Shown one piece after another: positions 1 through 9,100 of a stretch of 49,485 bases of DNA; positions within the stretch are counted from its first letter, which is position 1, and every line of letters starts with the position of its first letter. The DNA is from Rhizobiales bacterium Ga0077537. Its GTDB lineage: Bacteria; Pseudomonadota; Alphaproteobacteria; Rhizobiales; Hyphomicrobiaceae. The notes beneath the pieces were generated by a model. The model searched no databases, was not told where the DNA came from, and saw only the letters and a list, made by a program, of their open reading frames with translations. Location of the stretch: the NCBI GenBank assembly GCA_001464955.1, contig LNEM01000013.1:1-49485 (forward strand), read 5' to 3'. The position numbers and the translations under genes are program-made.

Positions 1-1206
1 CTGGCTGACGGCATCACGCCGGTCGTCGCCGGTGCGCCACTCACCCCGGTCCAGGCCGCCGCGCTCGTGTTCGTCCCGGCGCCGAACTTCAACGGCCCCG
101 TGCCGCTGGCCTTCACCGTGACCGACGACGACGGTGCGGTGAGCGCTCCGTCGCCCGTCACGATCTCGGTGGCCGACATCAACGACGCGCCGGTTGCGAC
201 GCCGCTCGAGGTTTCGACGAAGCAGGACGCCCCCGTGACCGGCGCTCTGACCGCCACGGACGTCGATGGCGATCCCCTCCAATACGCGGGGCCGATTCAG
301 GGACCCACGAACGGGACGGTGACGATCGATGCCAATGGCGAGTTCACATACACGCCGAGGTTTGGCTTCTCGGGCAAAGACAGCTTTGTCGTCCAGGTCT
401 CGGACGGCCGCGGGGGCACGACGAACATGCTCGTGTCATTGGACGTTTCGCCGATTGCGGGGCCGATCGTTCCCGGTGACACCGCGATCCGCGCCATCGA
501 GGGCCCCGTTGCGGTCGCTCAGGACAGTATCGTCGTCGACGGCATCGTCTTGGAAACGTTGGCCGCGCTCGGTCTCGATCCGGATCAGTCACTGGCCTAT
601 CGGACGCAGGGAATTGTCGTGGGCACCGTCAATGCGCTGTCGGGCGTCGCGCTGCTCGGCCAGATCGAAGGTCCGGGTGGTGGCTATCAGGCGCCGATCA
701 TGGCGAGCCTGTCGGTGTCCGCCTGGTCGACACGGGGGGCGGAGCCCATCGCGACATCGGCCTCCGATCTGGATGCGAGGCTCCTCCCGGATTACTCTCT
801 CAGGATCGAGGCCGTCGACCGCCGCGATGGCGCCGATCCGGACGGGAAAGAAATTGTCGTCCGGACGCTCCTTCGCGATCGGATCCTGCTGATCGGGATC
901 GACACGATACGGCCAGCCGACGGTCTGGATGGCGTTGTCGCCTATCGCATGACGTTGCAAGACGGCAGTCCACTGCCATCTTGGATCGGAGCGACAGAAA
1001 CAGGGAGTTATCTGGCCGAGGTTCCCCTGGAAAGTGAAACGTTGTCGTTGCGCATTTCTGCGCTCCTGTCCGACGGCACGCAGGTCGTAAGCGACGTGAC
1101 CCTTGTTCTCGCAACGGGCGAGGTCGTTGACTCGCCGCCATCGACAGGCCGTCCGCCAATGCTCGATGACACGCTGCGGGAGAACAGGGAGCGCATGACG
1201 CCGTGA
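1..1206 (+). CDS. Cadherin-like/tandem Ig-like repeat surface protein, C-terminal fragment
   Basis: The frame is open from base 1, so the start lies outside the window; 401 codons are visible. Residues about 20-60 end one cadherin/tandem-95-type repeat (VTDDDGAVS, then VADINDAPVAT), and residues about 65-150 hold a second (TATDVDGDPL, GEFTYTPRFGFSGKDSF, VSDGRGGT). The calcium-binding type DxDGD and NDAP motifs are typical of large secreted or surface-anchored adhesins. The remaining 250 residues are a less repetitive C-terminal region rich in beta-strand patterns (YRMTLQDGSPLPSWI resembles a putative-Ig/composition motif), ending in a charged tail. No LPXTG, OmpA or repeat-in-toxin motif is visible in this part. 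It is probably an exported or outer-surface protein, but the secretion route cannot be judged without the missing N-terminal end. Confidence 0.75.
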   Translation: MADGITPVVAGAPLTPVQAAALVFVPAPNFNGPVPLAFTVTDDDGAVSAPSPVTISVADINDAPVATPLEVSTKQDAPVTGALTATDVDGDPLQYAGPIQGPTNGTVTIDANGEFTYTPRFGFSGKDSFVVQVSDGRGGTTNMLVSLDVSPIAGPIVPGDTAIRAIEGPVAVAQDSIVVDGIVLETLAALGLDPDQSLAYRTQGIVVGTVNALSGVALLGQIEGPGGGYQAPIMASLSVSAWSTRGAEPIATSASDLDARLLPDYSLRIEAVDRRDGADPDGKEIVVRTLLRDRILLIGIDTIRPADGLDGVVAYRMTLQDGSPLPSWIGATETGSYLAEVPLESETLSLRISALLSDGTQVVSDVTLVLATGEVVDSPPSTGRPPMLDDTLRENRERMTP

Positions 1207-1517
1207 TGAGTAACCTGTGTCCGGCTGCATGAACGGGCGGGCACGGGGGCGGCGAGATAATCTGCTCGAGACCACGAAGAAACAAGCACTGCCGCGACGG
1301 CACGGGCGCGACGGTCGGCGCAGGCGAACCGACACCGGTTCGTCTCTGTCGCTCCAGTCTGCTTGCGTGTCCAGCGTCTGCCTCGCGATAAAGGAGGCTG
1401 CAATAGGCGACGTACGGATGTACCGTGCCTCCCGGAACGAGTGGTCGCGCGACGAAGGACAGCCCATGGAGAGCGGCTTCCGGCACGCGGCCTGACAGCG
1501 GGGCGCGAGGGAAGCGG
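1207..1517. other. Intergenic region without a convincing gene
   Basis: This 311-base gap separates the cadherin-like gene from the reductase. Short open frames here have no family pattern and no good ribosome site. The only structure seen is a small hairpin at 1325-1342. A GGAGG-like stretch near 1391 is not followed by a useful start codon. Confidence 0.5.
1325..1342 (+). terminator. Weak terminator-like hairpin
   Basis: The arms CGAACCG (1325-1331) and CGGTTCG (1336-1342) are perfectly complementary around an ACAC loop. A modest pyrimidine-rich run (TCTCTGTC) follows. It lies about 120 bases after the stop of the cadherin-like gene and could end that transcript, but the T tract is poor. 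Confidence 0.25.
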
Positions 1518-2663
1518 ATGCAGGAACCGATCGTCATCATCGGTGCGGGCCAGGCCGCCTTGAAATGTGCCGAGACGCTACGGCGCCTCGGCTTCGACGG
1601 CCCGCTCCGGATGGTCGGCGACGAGCCACATCCGCCCTATCAACGGCCGCCGCTATCGAAGAAGTTCCTGTCGGGTGACTGCACGGCGGAGCAGCTTTGG
1701 CTGGCGCCGGCGGCATTTTTTGACCAGAACGCCATCGAACTGATGACGGGAGCCGAGGCGATCGCCATCGATCGGGCCCGTCGGAGCGTCGCGTTGCGCG
1801 ACGGGCGGACACTGCCCTTTGGTCGCCTGCTGATGGCGACCGGCTCGCGACCACGCAGCCTCACGATCACTGGCGCGCGGTTGCCCGGTGTCCACGCGCT
1901 ACGCAGCATCGACGATGTGGTCGCCATGCGGAGTTCTCTCGGCGACGCGGCCCGCATCGTCATCATGGGTGGCGGTTACATCGGTCTCGAGGTGGCCGCC
2001 GTCCTGCGCACGATGTCGCGTGATGTAACGGTCCTGGAGGCGCAGGATAGGTTGCTGCAGCGGGTCGTCAGCCCCGAGGTGTCGCACTATTTCTCGGAAC
2101 TCCATCGCGCGAAGGGCGTGCGGATCTTCACCGGTGCGACCGTCGAGGCCATTGTGGGACGCGACCGCGTCGAGGCGGTGGAGACGGGCGCAGGGCGCTT
2201 CCCGGCGGACATCGTGCTGGTCGCGATCGGCAGCGTGGCGAATGATGACCTCGCCACATCCGCTGGTCTCGAGACGGCGAACGGCATCGTCGTCGATGCC
2301 GCCTGCCACTCGGCCGACGGGATCTACGCGGCCGGAGATTGTGCGCGGTTCCCTTCGCGTCGCTACGGCACATCGATCCGCCTCGAGAGCGTACAGAACG
2401 CGGCGGATCAGGGGCGCGCCGCGGCCGCTGCCATGTTGGGCGCCTCCGACATCTATGATCCGGTCCCTTGGTTCTGGTCGGACCAGTACGACACCAAGCT
2501 CCAGATCGCTGGCCTGTCGCTGGGCCACGATCGGATCTCTGTCGATGGAGATCCTTCGACCGGCACATTCGCGGTCAACTATTTCGCTGGCGATCGATTG
2601 CTGGCGGTCGACGCGATCAACGCGCCGCGCGCGCACATGATGGCGCGGCGACAGATGGCCTGA
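1518..2663 (+). CDS. FAD-dependent ferredoxin/rhodocoxin reductase-type oxidoreductase
   Basis: This 381-residue protein has the layout of NAD(P)H-dependent reductases that pass electrons to a small ferredoxin, often one serving a cytochrome P450 or dioxygenase. The N-terminal FAD-binding Rossmann motif is VIIGAGQAA at residues 4-12, followed by YQRPPLSKKFL, which is typical of rhodocoxin/putidaredoxin reductases. A second dinucleotide fold, IVIMGGGYIGLEVAA (about 150-165), binds NAD(P)H. GIYAAGDCARF (about 270) is the second FAD motif. The start at 1518 is chosen because AGGGAAG lies just upstream; an in-frame start at 1425 would add an unrelated basic leader. No ferredoxin or P450 gene is next to it. 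It faces the crotonase gene, with 25 bases between the two stops. Confidence 0.85.
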   Translation: MQEPIVIIGAGQAALKCAETLRRLGFDGPLRMVGDEPHPPYQRPPLSKKFLSGDCTAEQLWLAPAAFFDQNAIELMTGAEAIAIDRARRSVALRDGRTLPFGRLLMATGSRPRSLTITGARLPGVHALRSIDDVVAMRSSLGDAARIVIMGGGYIGLEVAAVLRTMSRDVTVLEAQDRLLQRVVSPEVSHYFSELHRAKGVRIFTGATVEAIVGRDRVEAVETGAGRFPADIVLVAIGSVANDDLATSAGLETANGIVVDAACHSADGIYAAGDCARFPSRRYGTSIRLESVQNAADQGRAAAAAMLGASDIYDPVPWFWSDQYDTKLQIAGLSLGHDRISVDGDPSTGTFAVNYFAGDRLLAVDAINAPRAHMMARRQMA

Positions 2664-2688
2664 TTTCGACGCAGCCCGGCAGCGCGTG

Positions 2689-3465
2689 CTATCGGCCTTT
2701 GTAGCGCGGCTTGCGCTTCTCGACGAAGGCCGTGAGGCCCTCCTGGCAGTCCTCGGTGGTCGCGACGATGGCGAAGGTCTCGGCCGCATTCTCGATGGCG
2801 CGTCGATAGTCGGCGTCGACGGCCCGGAGGAACGCGTCCCGCCCGAGCTTCATGACGACCGGCGACTTCTCCTTGAACCGCCCGCACAACTCTCGCGCCC
2901 TTTCGCGCGCAGTGCCCTTCGGAACGATCTCGCTGACCAGCCCCATCCGGAACGCGGTCTGCGCATCGAATGGCTCGCCCAGGAACAATGGCCCGAACGC
3001 CTGATGCTTCCCGACGAGACGCGGCAGTTGCACGAAATGCAACGCCGGAATAAGGCCGACATCGATCTCGGGATAGCCGAACGTAGATCCCTCCCCGGCG
3101 ATGATCATGTCGCACGAGATGGCGATCGTCATGCCGCCGGCGCGCGCCGCTCCGTCGATGGCGGCCAGCGTCGGCTTCCCCATCCGGTACTGGATGTCAT
3201 TGAGCGCGAAATAGAGGCGCTCGAGAAAGCCTTTGGCCTCGAGCGCGCCCTTGCCCTTGACGATGTCGAGGTCGAGCCCGGCGCAGAACACCTTGTGCGC
3301 GCTCGCGATCATGACCGCCCGCACGCCGTCGTCCTTCCGGGCGCGATCGAGCGCGGCGATGAGGTCGTCGATCAGCTCGAGGCTGAGCGCGTTGACGGGC
3401 GCCCGATCGAGGACGATCTCGGCTATTCCCTCGACGACGTCGTATCGAACATGCGTGCTGGTCAT
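2689..3465 (-). CDS. Enoyl-CoA hydratase/isomerase (crotonase) family protein
   Basis: A 258-residue single-domain crotonase, the normal length for the family. Oxyanion-hole segments are visible: HKVFCAGLDLD (about 58-67) and GAARAGGMTIA (about 105-115). The helix Glu of the PEIDVGLIP motif (E133) is kept. The first catalytic Glu of true enoyl-CoA hydratases, which follows the second glycine motif, is replaced by Thr113, so classical hydration is doubtful; isomerase, hydrolase or lyase activity on a CoA thioester is equally possible. It lies 35 bases downstream of the acyl-CoA dehydrogenase on the same strand, so the two are probably co-transcribed and act on the same acyl-CoA. Confidence 0.85.
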   Translation of the reverse strand: MTSTHVRYDVVEGIAEIVLDRAPVNALSLELIDDLIAALDRARKDDGVRAVMIASAHKVFCAGLDLDIVKGKGALEAKGFLERLYFALNDIQYRMGKPTLAAIDGAARAGGMTIAISCDMIIAGEGSTFGYPEIDVGLIPALHFVQLPRLVGKHQAFGPLFLGEPFDAQTAFRMGLVSEIVPKGTARERARELCGRFKEKSPVVMKLGRDAFLRAVDADYRRAIENAAETFAIVATTEDCQEGLTAFVEKRKPRYKGR

Positions 3466-3500
3466 CGGTTCGTCCCTGGCTGCGGATTGGACTCGCCGCG

Positions 3501-5300
3501 TCAGGCGACGAGCAGTGCGTTGGCAAGGTCGAGAGAGACTGGCGCCTCGTCAAGCAGCCGATCCGTGATCGCATCCTCCCACTTGAGGCTCTGCAGGCTC
3601 TGCGGCCGGCTCTGGCCCATGCGGTGCTCGAGGACGAGACGCGACAGCAGCATGCGTCGCGCATCCCCGCCTGTGACACCAAGTGCGCAGCCTTCCACCG
3701 CCATGAGCACGGCAGTAGTCGCATGATAGAGCTGCGCCGCAGCGATCCGGCAGAAGCGCTCGTTACCCGGATCGGACGCCACCTCTTCGGCGAGCCGGAA
3801 TGCGTCGGCGACGCCCCCTTCGAGGCGCGTGCGGAATTGTCCCGGCATCTGAGGCGCCTGGTCGAGGCGTCGGCCGAGATCCTCACGCAGCGCCCGGTGT
3901 GCGCCCACCTTGCCGACGGCGCGCTGTACCGCATCGAGCGCGTTGATGTTGCTGGTCCCTTCCCACAGCAAACCGAGATGCGCATCGCGCACGAGCCGGG
4001 CATTCGGCCAGTCCTCGATGTAGCCGTTGCCGCCGCGCGCCTCCATGGCGCCTGTCGCCACCGGAACGTTGTCGCGGCAGGCGCGATACTTGGCGATCGG
4101 GGTCAGCATGCGCAGGATCTGCTCGTAGCGACTGTCGCTGTCGGCAAGGCCCGAAGCGTAGGAGGCATAAAGCATGGCGGAGAGCGCCTGCTCGGTCGGA
4201 ACCATGAGCTTGAGGAGTTGCCGCCGCATCAGCGGATGCTCGATCACGGCGCGGCCGAAGGCGTTGCGAAACCGGCTGGCGCACATGGCCTCGTTCAGGC
4301 AGCGGCGCATCATGCCCGCTGCCCGTGTGAGGTGCGAGATGCGGCTCGAGTTGACCATGACCAGCATGTGCTTGAGCCCCTGGTCGAGGTGGCCGAGCTG
4401 ATAGGCGACCGCGCCCTCGAAGACGATCTCGCCGCTGGCCATGCCTTTGCTGCCGAGCTTGTCCTTGAGCCGCATGATCCGGTAGCTGTTGCGGGTGCCG
4501 TCGTCGAGCGTCTTCGGCATCAGGAAGAGCCCGAGGCCCTTGCCGCCGGCTACTGCACCGTCGGGCCGGGCGAGCAGCACGGCGAGTTCCGCGTCGACGT
4601 TCGAGCAGAACCACTTCTCGCCGTGGAGCCGCCAATGATCGCCGTCACGGACGGCCGTCAGCTCTGCCGCTCCGACATCCGAGCCTCCGGCCTTCTCGGT
4701 CATGAACTGCGCGCACTTCATGAGCTCGCCCATGTCCTGCGACCACATCGGCGCGAGGTATTTCGCCTTGATCTCGGGCGTCCCGAACCGGTCGACCAGC
4801 TCCGATGAACTGTCCGTGAGGTTGACCGGGCAGAGCAGCCCGAACTCCGCCTGCGCGAACAGGTAATGAAAGACGTATTTCGCGATCGGCGGCAACTTGG
4901 CCGGCCAGCCGAGCACGCCGGGCCGGTGCGTCATGGCGTGCATGCCGAAGCGCCCGAAAGCGATCGCCTCCATTTCCCGGTAGGCGGGATGAAACTCGAC
5001 CCACTCCTCGTCTCGTCCGTAGGCATCGCGATAGTGCAGTGTCGGCGTATGCCGCTCAGCCGCATCGGAGAGCGCCCCGAGCCGCCCGCCTCCAAGCGCC
5101 CCGAGCTCCCGGAGGTGCGGTTCGAGATGGGCGAGCAGAGGAGCGTCCATGTACAGCGGCAACAGGCTGCTCACGCTCGGGTCGATATCGTAGAAATTGA
5201 GACCCCGGCAATCCGGCGCCACGTGCCGCGATCGCCGCGCCGTGCCGACGCGCAGACCGGAAGGGGTGGTGGTCTCGAGAGCATGCGGGGCGGCGGTCAT
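3501..5300 (-). CDS. AidB-like acyl-CoA dehydrogenase family protein
   Basis: A 599-residue flavoprotein of the large acyl-CoA dehydrogenase branch. Seen in order: an N-terminal helical region, MTEKAGGSDVG (middle-domain FAD contact), a WRLHGEKWFCS motif, RNAFGRAVIEHPLMRRQL, and near the end ARGGNGYIEDWP plus VRDAHLGLLWEGTSNI. The combination of MTEK-GGSD, RNAFGR--HPLMR and LLWEGTSN resembles AidB and ACAD11 more than short fatty-acid dehydrogenases. AidB of E. coli is an alkylation-response protein, but many homologues act on acyl-CoAs. The start at 5300 is supported by GGAGG eight bases upstream. It leads a two-gene unit with the crotonase, which favours a catabolic role here. Confidence 0.82.
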   Translation of the reverse strand: MTAAPHALETTTPSGLRVGTARRSRHVAPDCRGLNFYDIDPSVSSLLPLYMDAPLLAHLEPHLRELGALGGGRLGALSDAAERHTPTLHYRDAYGRDEEWVEFHPAYREMEAIAFGRFGMHAMTHRPGVLGWPAKLPPIAKYVFHYLFAQAEFGLLCPVNLTDSSSELVDRFGTPEIKAKYLAPMWSQDMGELMKCAQFMTEKAGGSDVGAAELTAVRDGDHWRLHGEKWFCSNVDAELAVLLARPDGAVAGGKGLGLFLMPKTLDDGTRNSYRIMRLKDKLGSKGMASGEIVFEGAVAYQLGHLDQGLKHMLVMVNSSRISHLTRAAGMMRRCLNEAMCASRFRNAFGRAVIEHPLMRRQLLKLMVPTEQALSAMLYASYASGLADSDSRYEQILRMLTPIAKYRACRDNVPVATGAMEARGGNGYIEDWPNARLVRDAHLGLLWEGTSNINALDAVQRAVGKVGAHRALREDLGRRLDQAPQMPGQFRTRLEGGVADAFRLAEEVASDPGNERFCRIAAAQLYHATTAVLMAVEGCALGVTGGDARRMLLSRLVLEHRMGQSRPQSLQSLKWEDAITDRLLDEAPVSLDLANALLVA

Positions 5301-6129
5301 TGGCGTTGTCCTCCAAGCGGGCTTACGGCTGGATCGCGACGGGTATCGTGTCGCCACGTGGGGCCCAGTCGTCGGCGCGACGGCGATCTGCGGGCCGAGT
5401 CGGCTGCGGAACGGTCAACCAACGATGATGGGTCTCTCCAGCGCCTCCGATGTGCCGTTCTAGGTTTGAACGGAACGTCTCGTCAAACGACGAGGCACCG
5501 ATCTGGCGATTGGCGTCATGGTGTGCGCCCATGCCCGAGCCCGCCCCACGCGGCCCAGTTCTATCCTGCAGTGCGGAGCCAGGCATGCCGACGCCCAAGC
5601 GATCCGCCTTCTCGAGCTTGCGCAGACGACAGGTCTCGTTGCGGTCGGCTGAGCGCCCCGGGAGGCTCTGCTCCCCAAAATAGAAAACTTCAAATGCACA
5701 ACCAATGATTGCTATCTCAATGAAAACTCCAAAATGTTACGATCTGTGTACGTTATATATAAATCGGGGGCTTTTCCAGTTTGTGGCGCGGAGCCTGTCA
5801 AGGGCCAAAGATACGCCCCCGAAGCGCCCTGCCGCACATCGAGGCGCACCCCAAAAATCTGCGGCAAATGCCGAATTTCCAGCGTTATGCTGGATGTGGT
5901 GCCTAAGCAACTATTGTGCATAAGTGATTCAAACTCGTTGCAGTAATTGGGCAACTGGAAAACCGCGTCGAATCAGTTAATCACGGTCCAATGGGTTCAG
6001 ACGATGTGTGTCCGCATTATCGGTTTAAGTGCTGCGCGCAGGGTTCGATTGAGCGCGCAGGCAGACCACGAATTGTCCGGCAGCGTTGTCGCCGACTGTG
6101 AGGCGTGAAGCAACGCGACGGGCGGGACG
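5301..6129. other. Long intergenic region with an AT-rich core, upstream of the giant DUF11 gene
   Basis: This 829-base gap separates divergent genes. Positions about 5680-5960 are clearly AT-richer than anything nearby and include a TATATATAAAT run near 5754-5764 that could hold a promoter. Small hairpins occur at 5862-5873 (CGGCA/TGCCG) and 5878-5894 (TCCAGC/GCTGGA). Short open frames of 60-90 codons overlap each other on both strands and have no ribosome site or family pattern, so none is called. The region may hold the control elements and a long 5' leader of the surface-protein operon, or an unrecognised small RNA. Confidence 0.5.
5754..5764 (+). promoter_or_regulatory. Candidate AT-rich promoter core
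   Basis: TATATATAAAT sits inside the AT-rich island about 370 bases upstream of the giant DUF11 gene. No well-spaced -35 box is evident, so this is only a composition-based suggestion. Confidence 0.2.
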
Positions 6130-9100
6130 ATGAGAATTACGGCAAGAGCATTCGCGGCGGGCTTGATCGGCTTCGCCATCGCATTGCTTGGTCTCGCCGC
6201 TTCGGCGGAAGCTGCCATCGACGTCAACAAGAGCTTCTCTCCGGCGACCCGCTATCCGGGGCAGATCAGCCGCCTCGAGATCCGCCTGCTGAACTCGGCG
6301 CTTGTGCCGTCGACCAGTGTCAATCTGACCGACGTCTTCCCTGACGATGTGTTTATCGCGGGCACGCCGAACCTCTCCTCGACCTGCGGTGGCACGACGA
6401 CGCCATCCAATACGGCGACACGGGGCGAGGTCGTTCTGGCTGGTGGCACGATCCCGGCTGGTGACGGCACGAACCCCGGCGTGTGTCTCATCGGCGTCGA
6501 CGTCTATTCGTCGCGCAAGGGCACCTACATCAACGAAATCCCCATTGGTGCGGTAACCGCTGTGACCGGTGGTTCGCCCGAGGCCAACACGCAGGCATCA
6601 CAGGGCACGCTGGCGGTCATCCTGCAGGACCTGACCTATTCGATCGCCGTCGGTCTGGGCGGCACCGTCCAGGGTTATGAAACGACATCCTACACAATCA
6701 CGTTGACCAACCCCAACCCGGTGCCTTTGACCGGCACGAGTTTCATTCACGATCTCTGGCAGAACGGTTACCACCTGCGCGCAACGGATGCGGGCGCAAC
6801 CACATGTGGCGCGGGAACCGTCAACATTACGCCGCGACCGCCGCGCACGTCGACTTTCGGCCCCACATCGCAGATTGCGCTTGCTGGCGGCGTCATTCCG
6901 GCGAACGGCTCTTGCACGGTGACGTTCACCGTCGAGCCGTCTCGCGACCCCCAGCTGCCGTACAACGCTACGGGTCTCAGTCAAACCATTCCGATCAACG
7001 CCATCTCGACGAACGAAGGCGCCACCAACTCCGCGGCGGGATTCTACGCTGCGACAACCTACACGGGCGTTTCCGTAACCAAACTGTTCAACGGAACAAC
7101 GAATTCGTCGGTGAATCTCATCACGCAGCCGACGTCGCAGCTGCGTCTCGTGTTCGTGAACTACAACGTTACGACTCCGGTCTCGAATTTCAGTCTGTCG
7201 GATGTCATGCCGACCAGTCCGGCCCAGATGACTGTGGATTCGATCAATTCGAACACCTGCGGCGGCACGGCGACCACTGGCACCAGTCTTGATATGTCCG
7301 GCGCGAACCTGGCCGGCGCCACTGCGAACGCGGCCGGGCTTCAAACAGTATCGTGCGCCGTGGAGGCGACGGTCAGCTATCCATCGGCGGGCACGTACAC
7401 CAACCGCATTCCGGAAGGGACCGCGAGCACCGGATCAATTGGAGGTTTCCAGTATGACGCCCGTTCAGCAATCCTCAACGTCTCCGGTCGCATTCTCGAA
7501 ATCTCCAAGGCCTTCAGCAACTGGTCTCAGCTCTATCAGGGTGACACGACCGATCTGACGTTCACGCTGACCAACGCTTCGCCCACGGTCACGGTCTCCA
7601 ACATAGATCTGGCCGACAATATGCTCGCGACCATGGGCACGGGTTTCCGTATCGGAAGTGCTGGAGTCGTCAGCAACACGTGCGGCGCCACGCCCGTGGT
7701 GGTCGCAGACGCCACGTCGTTCCAGTTGAACGACATGTCTGTCGCGCCGTCGTCGACGTGCACAGTGACCGTGCAAGTGCAGATCTCGGCCGATGCATGG
7801 CCGGCATTCCTGTCTTTTTCCACGCGCACCAACAGGGTGCCGGCAGGCAACGTCACGTTCGACACGCCAGGCAACACGGGACAGGTCTTTCCGCTCGACG
7901 TCACGGCCCAGCTCCGCCTCTACCCCGCAATCCGGCTGCAGAAGACCTTCACGCCGACGATTGTTGGCCCGCTCGGTACGACCCGGCTGCGCCTGGCGGT
8001 GTTGCGCTACGGCACGACGAACAAGTCGTCCACGAGCGCCCTCGCGCTGACCGATAATATGCCGGCCGGCTTCCAGATCGCTGCGGTGCCGAATATCTCG
8101 AACGGCTGCGGCGGGACGTTGATCGCCAACCCGGGTGATACGTCGATAATTCTCACCGGCGGCAGCATTCCTGCCTTCACGGGCAGTCAAACACAGTGCG
8201 TGATCGAGGTGAACGTCCAGGCGCCGCCACTCACGCCGCCTGCGACGACGCAGAATTTCACCAACACGATCATCGGCGCTGTGCCGGGATCGCCGTCTCA
8301 GCTGACCGCCATCCATGACGGCCAGCCGGCACCGTACAACAACCTGCAACTGCACCAGAGCCAATCGGCCAACCTCACCGTCCGTGCCACCAGCGTCAGC
8401 GCGAACAAGGAATTCACGCCCACTGCCATCAACGGCGGCGCCGCATCGCGCGTGACCATCACGTTCTCGAACGTCGAGCCGACGGCGATCAACCTGACCG
8501 GCGTGTCGCTCACCGACAGCTTTGCCAGTACCGACATGCGGCTCTACTCGAACGTCAACCCGACGTTCACCGACCTCGCCGGCAATCCCAACGCGAATGG
8601 CTGTCGCGGCGGCGTATTCACGGGGGCGCCCGGCGCCAGCTCGTTCACGTTGACAGGCGCCCAGATCGACGCCGGCCGCAATTGCAAGCTCGAGTTCAAC
8701 GTCACGGCTTTCAAAGGCGGCAACCACATCAACACGTTGTCTGCCGGTGACTTGATCACCAATGAGGGCGTGACGAACAACTCGAACGTCGCCGCGACCC
8801 TGACGGTCGGACGCCAGGTCAACGTCGGCAAGGGTTTCTTGCCCGACATCATCGCGGCCGGCGAGCAGTCGACGCTGACGATCGACTTCTACAACACGAA
8901 CGTCGCGCCCAACAACGAGACCGGCGCCAGCCCGGCGTTGATCGATACGCTGCCGGCGGGCCTCACCATCGTTGGAACGCCGACGACCAACTGCGCCGGT
9001 GGCTCGGTCTCGACCGGCACGACGGCAGGCCAACAGTTCATCCGTCTCGACGGCGGCACGTTCGTCGCCGAGAATGTGTGCCAGGTCACCGCGCAGGTGA

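Noticed and set aside
5705-5946. Small open frames in the AT-rich island
   Set aside because: They overlap each other, lack ribosome sites and show no recognisable family; not enough support to call a gene.
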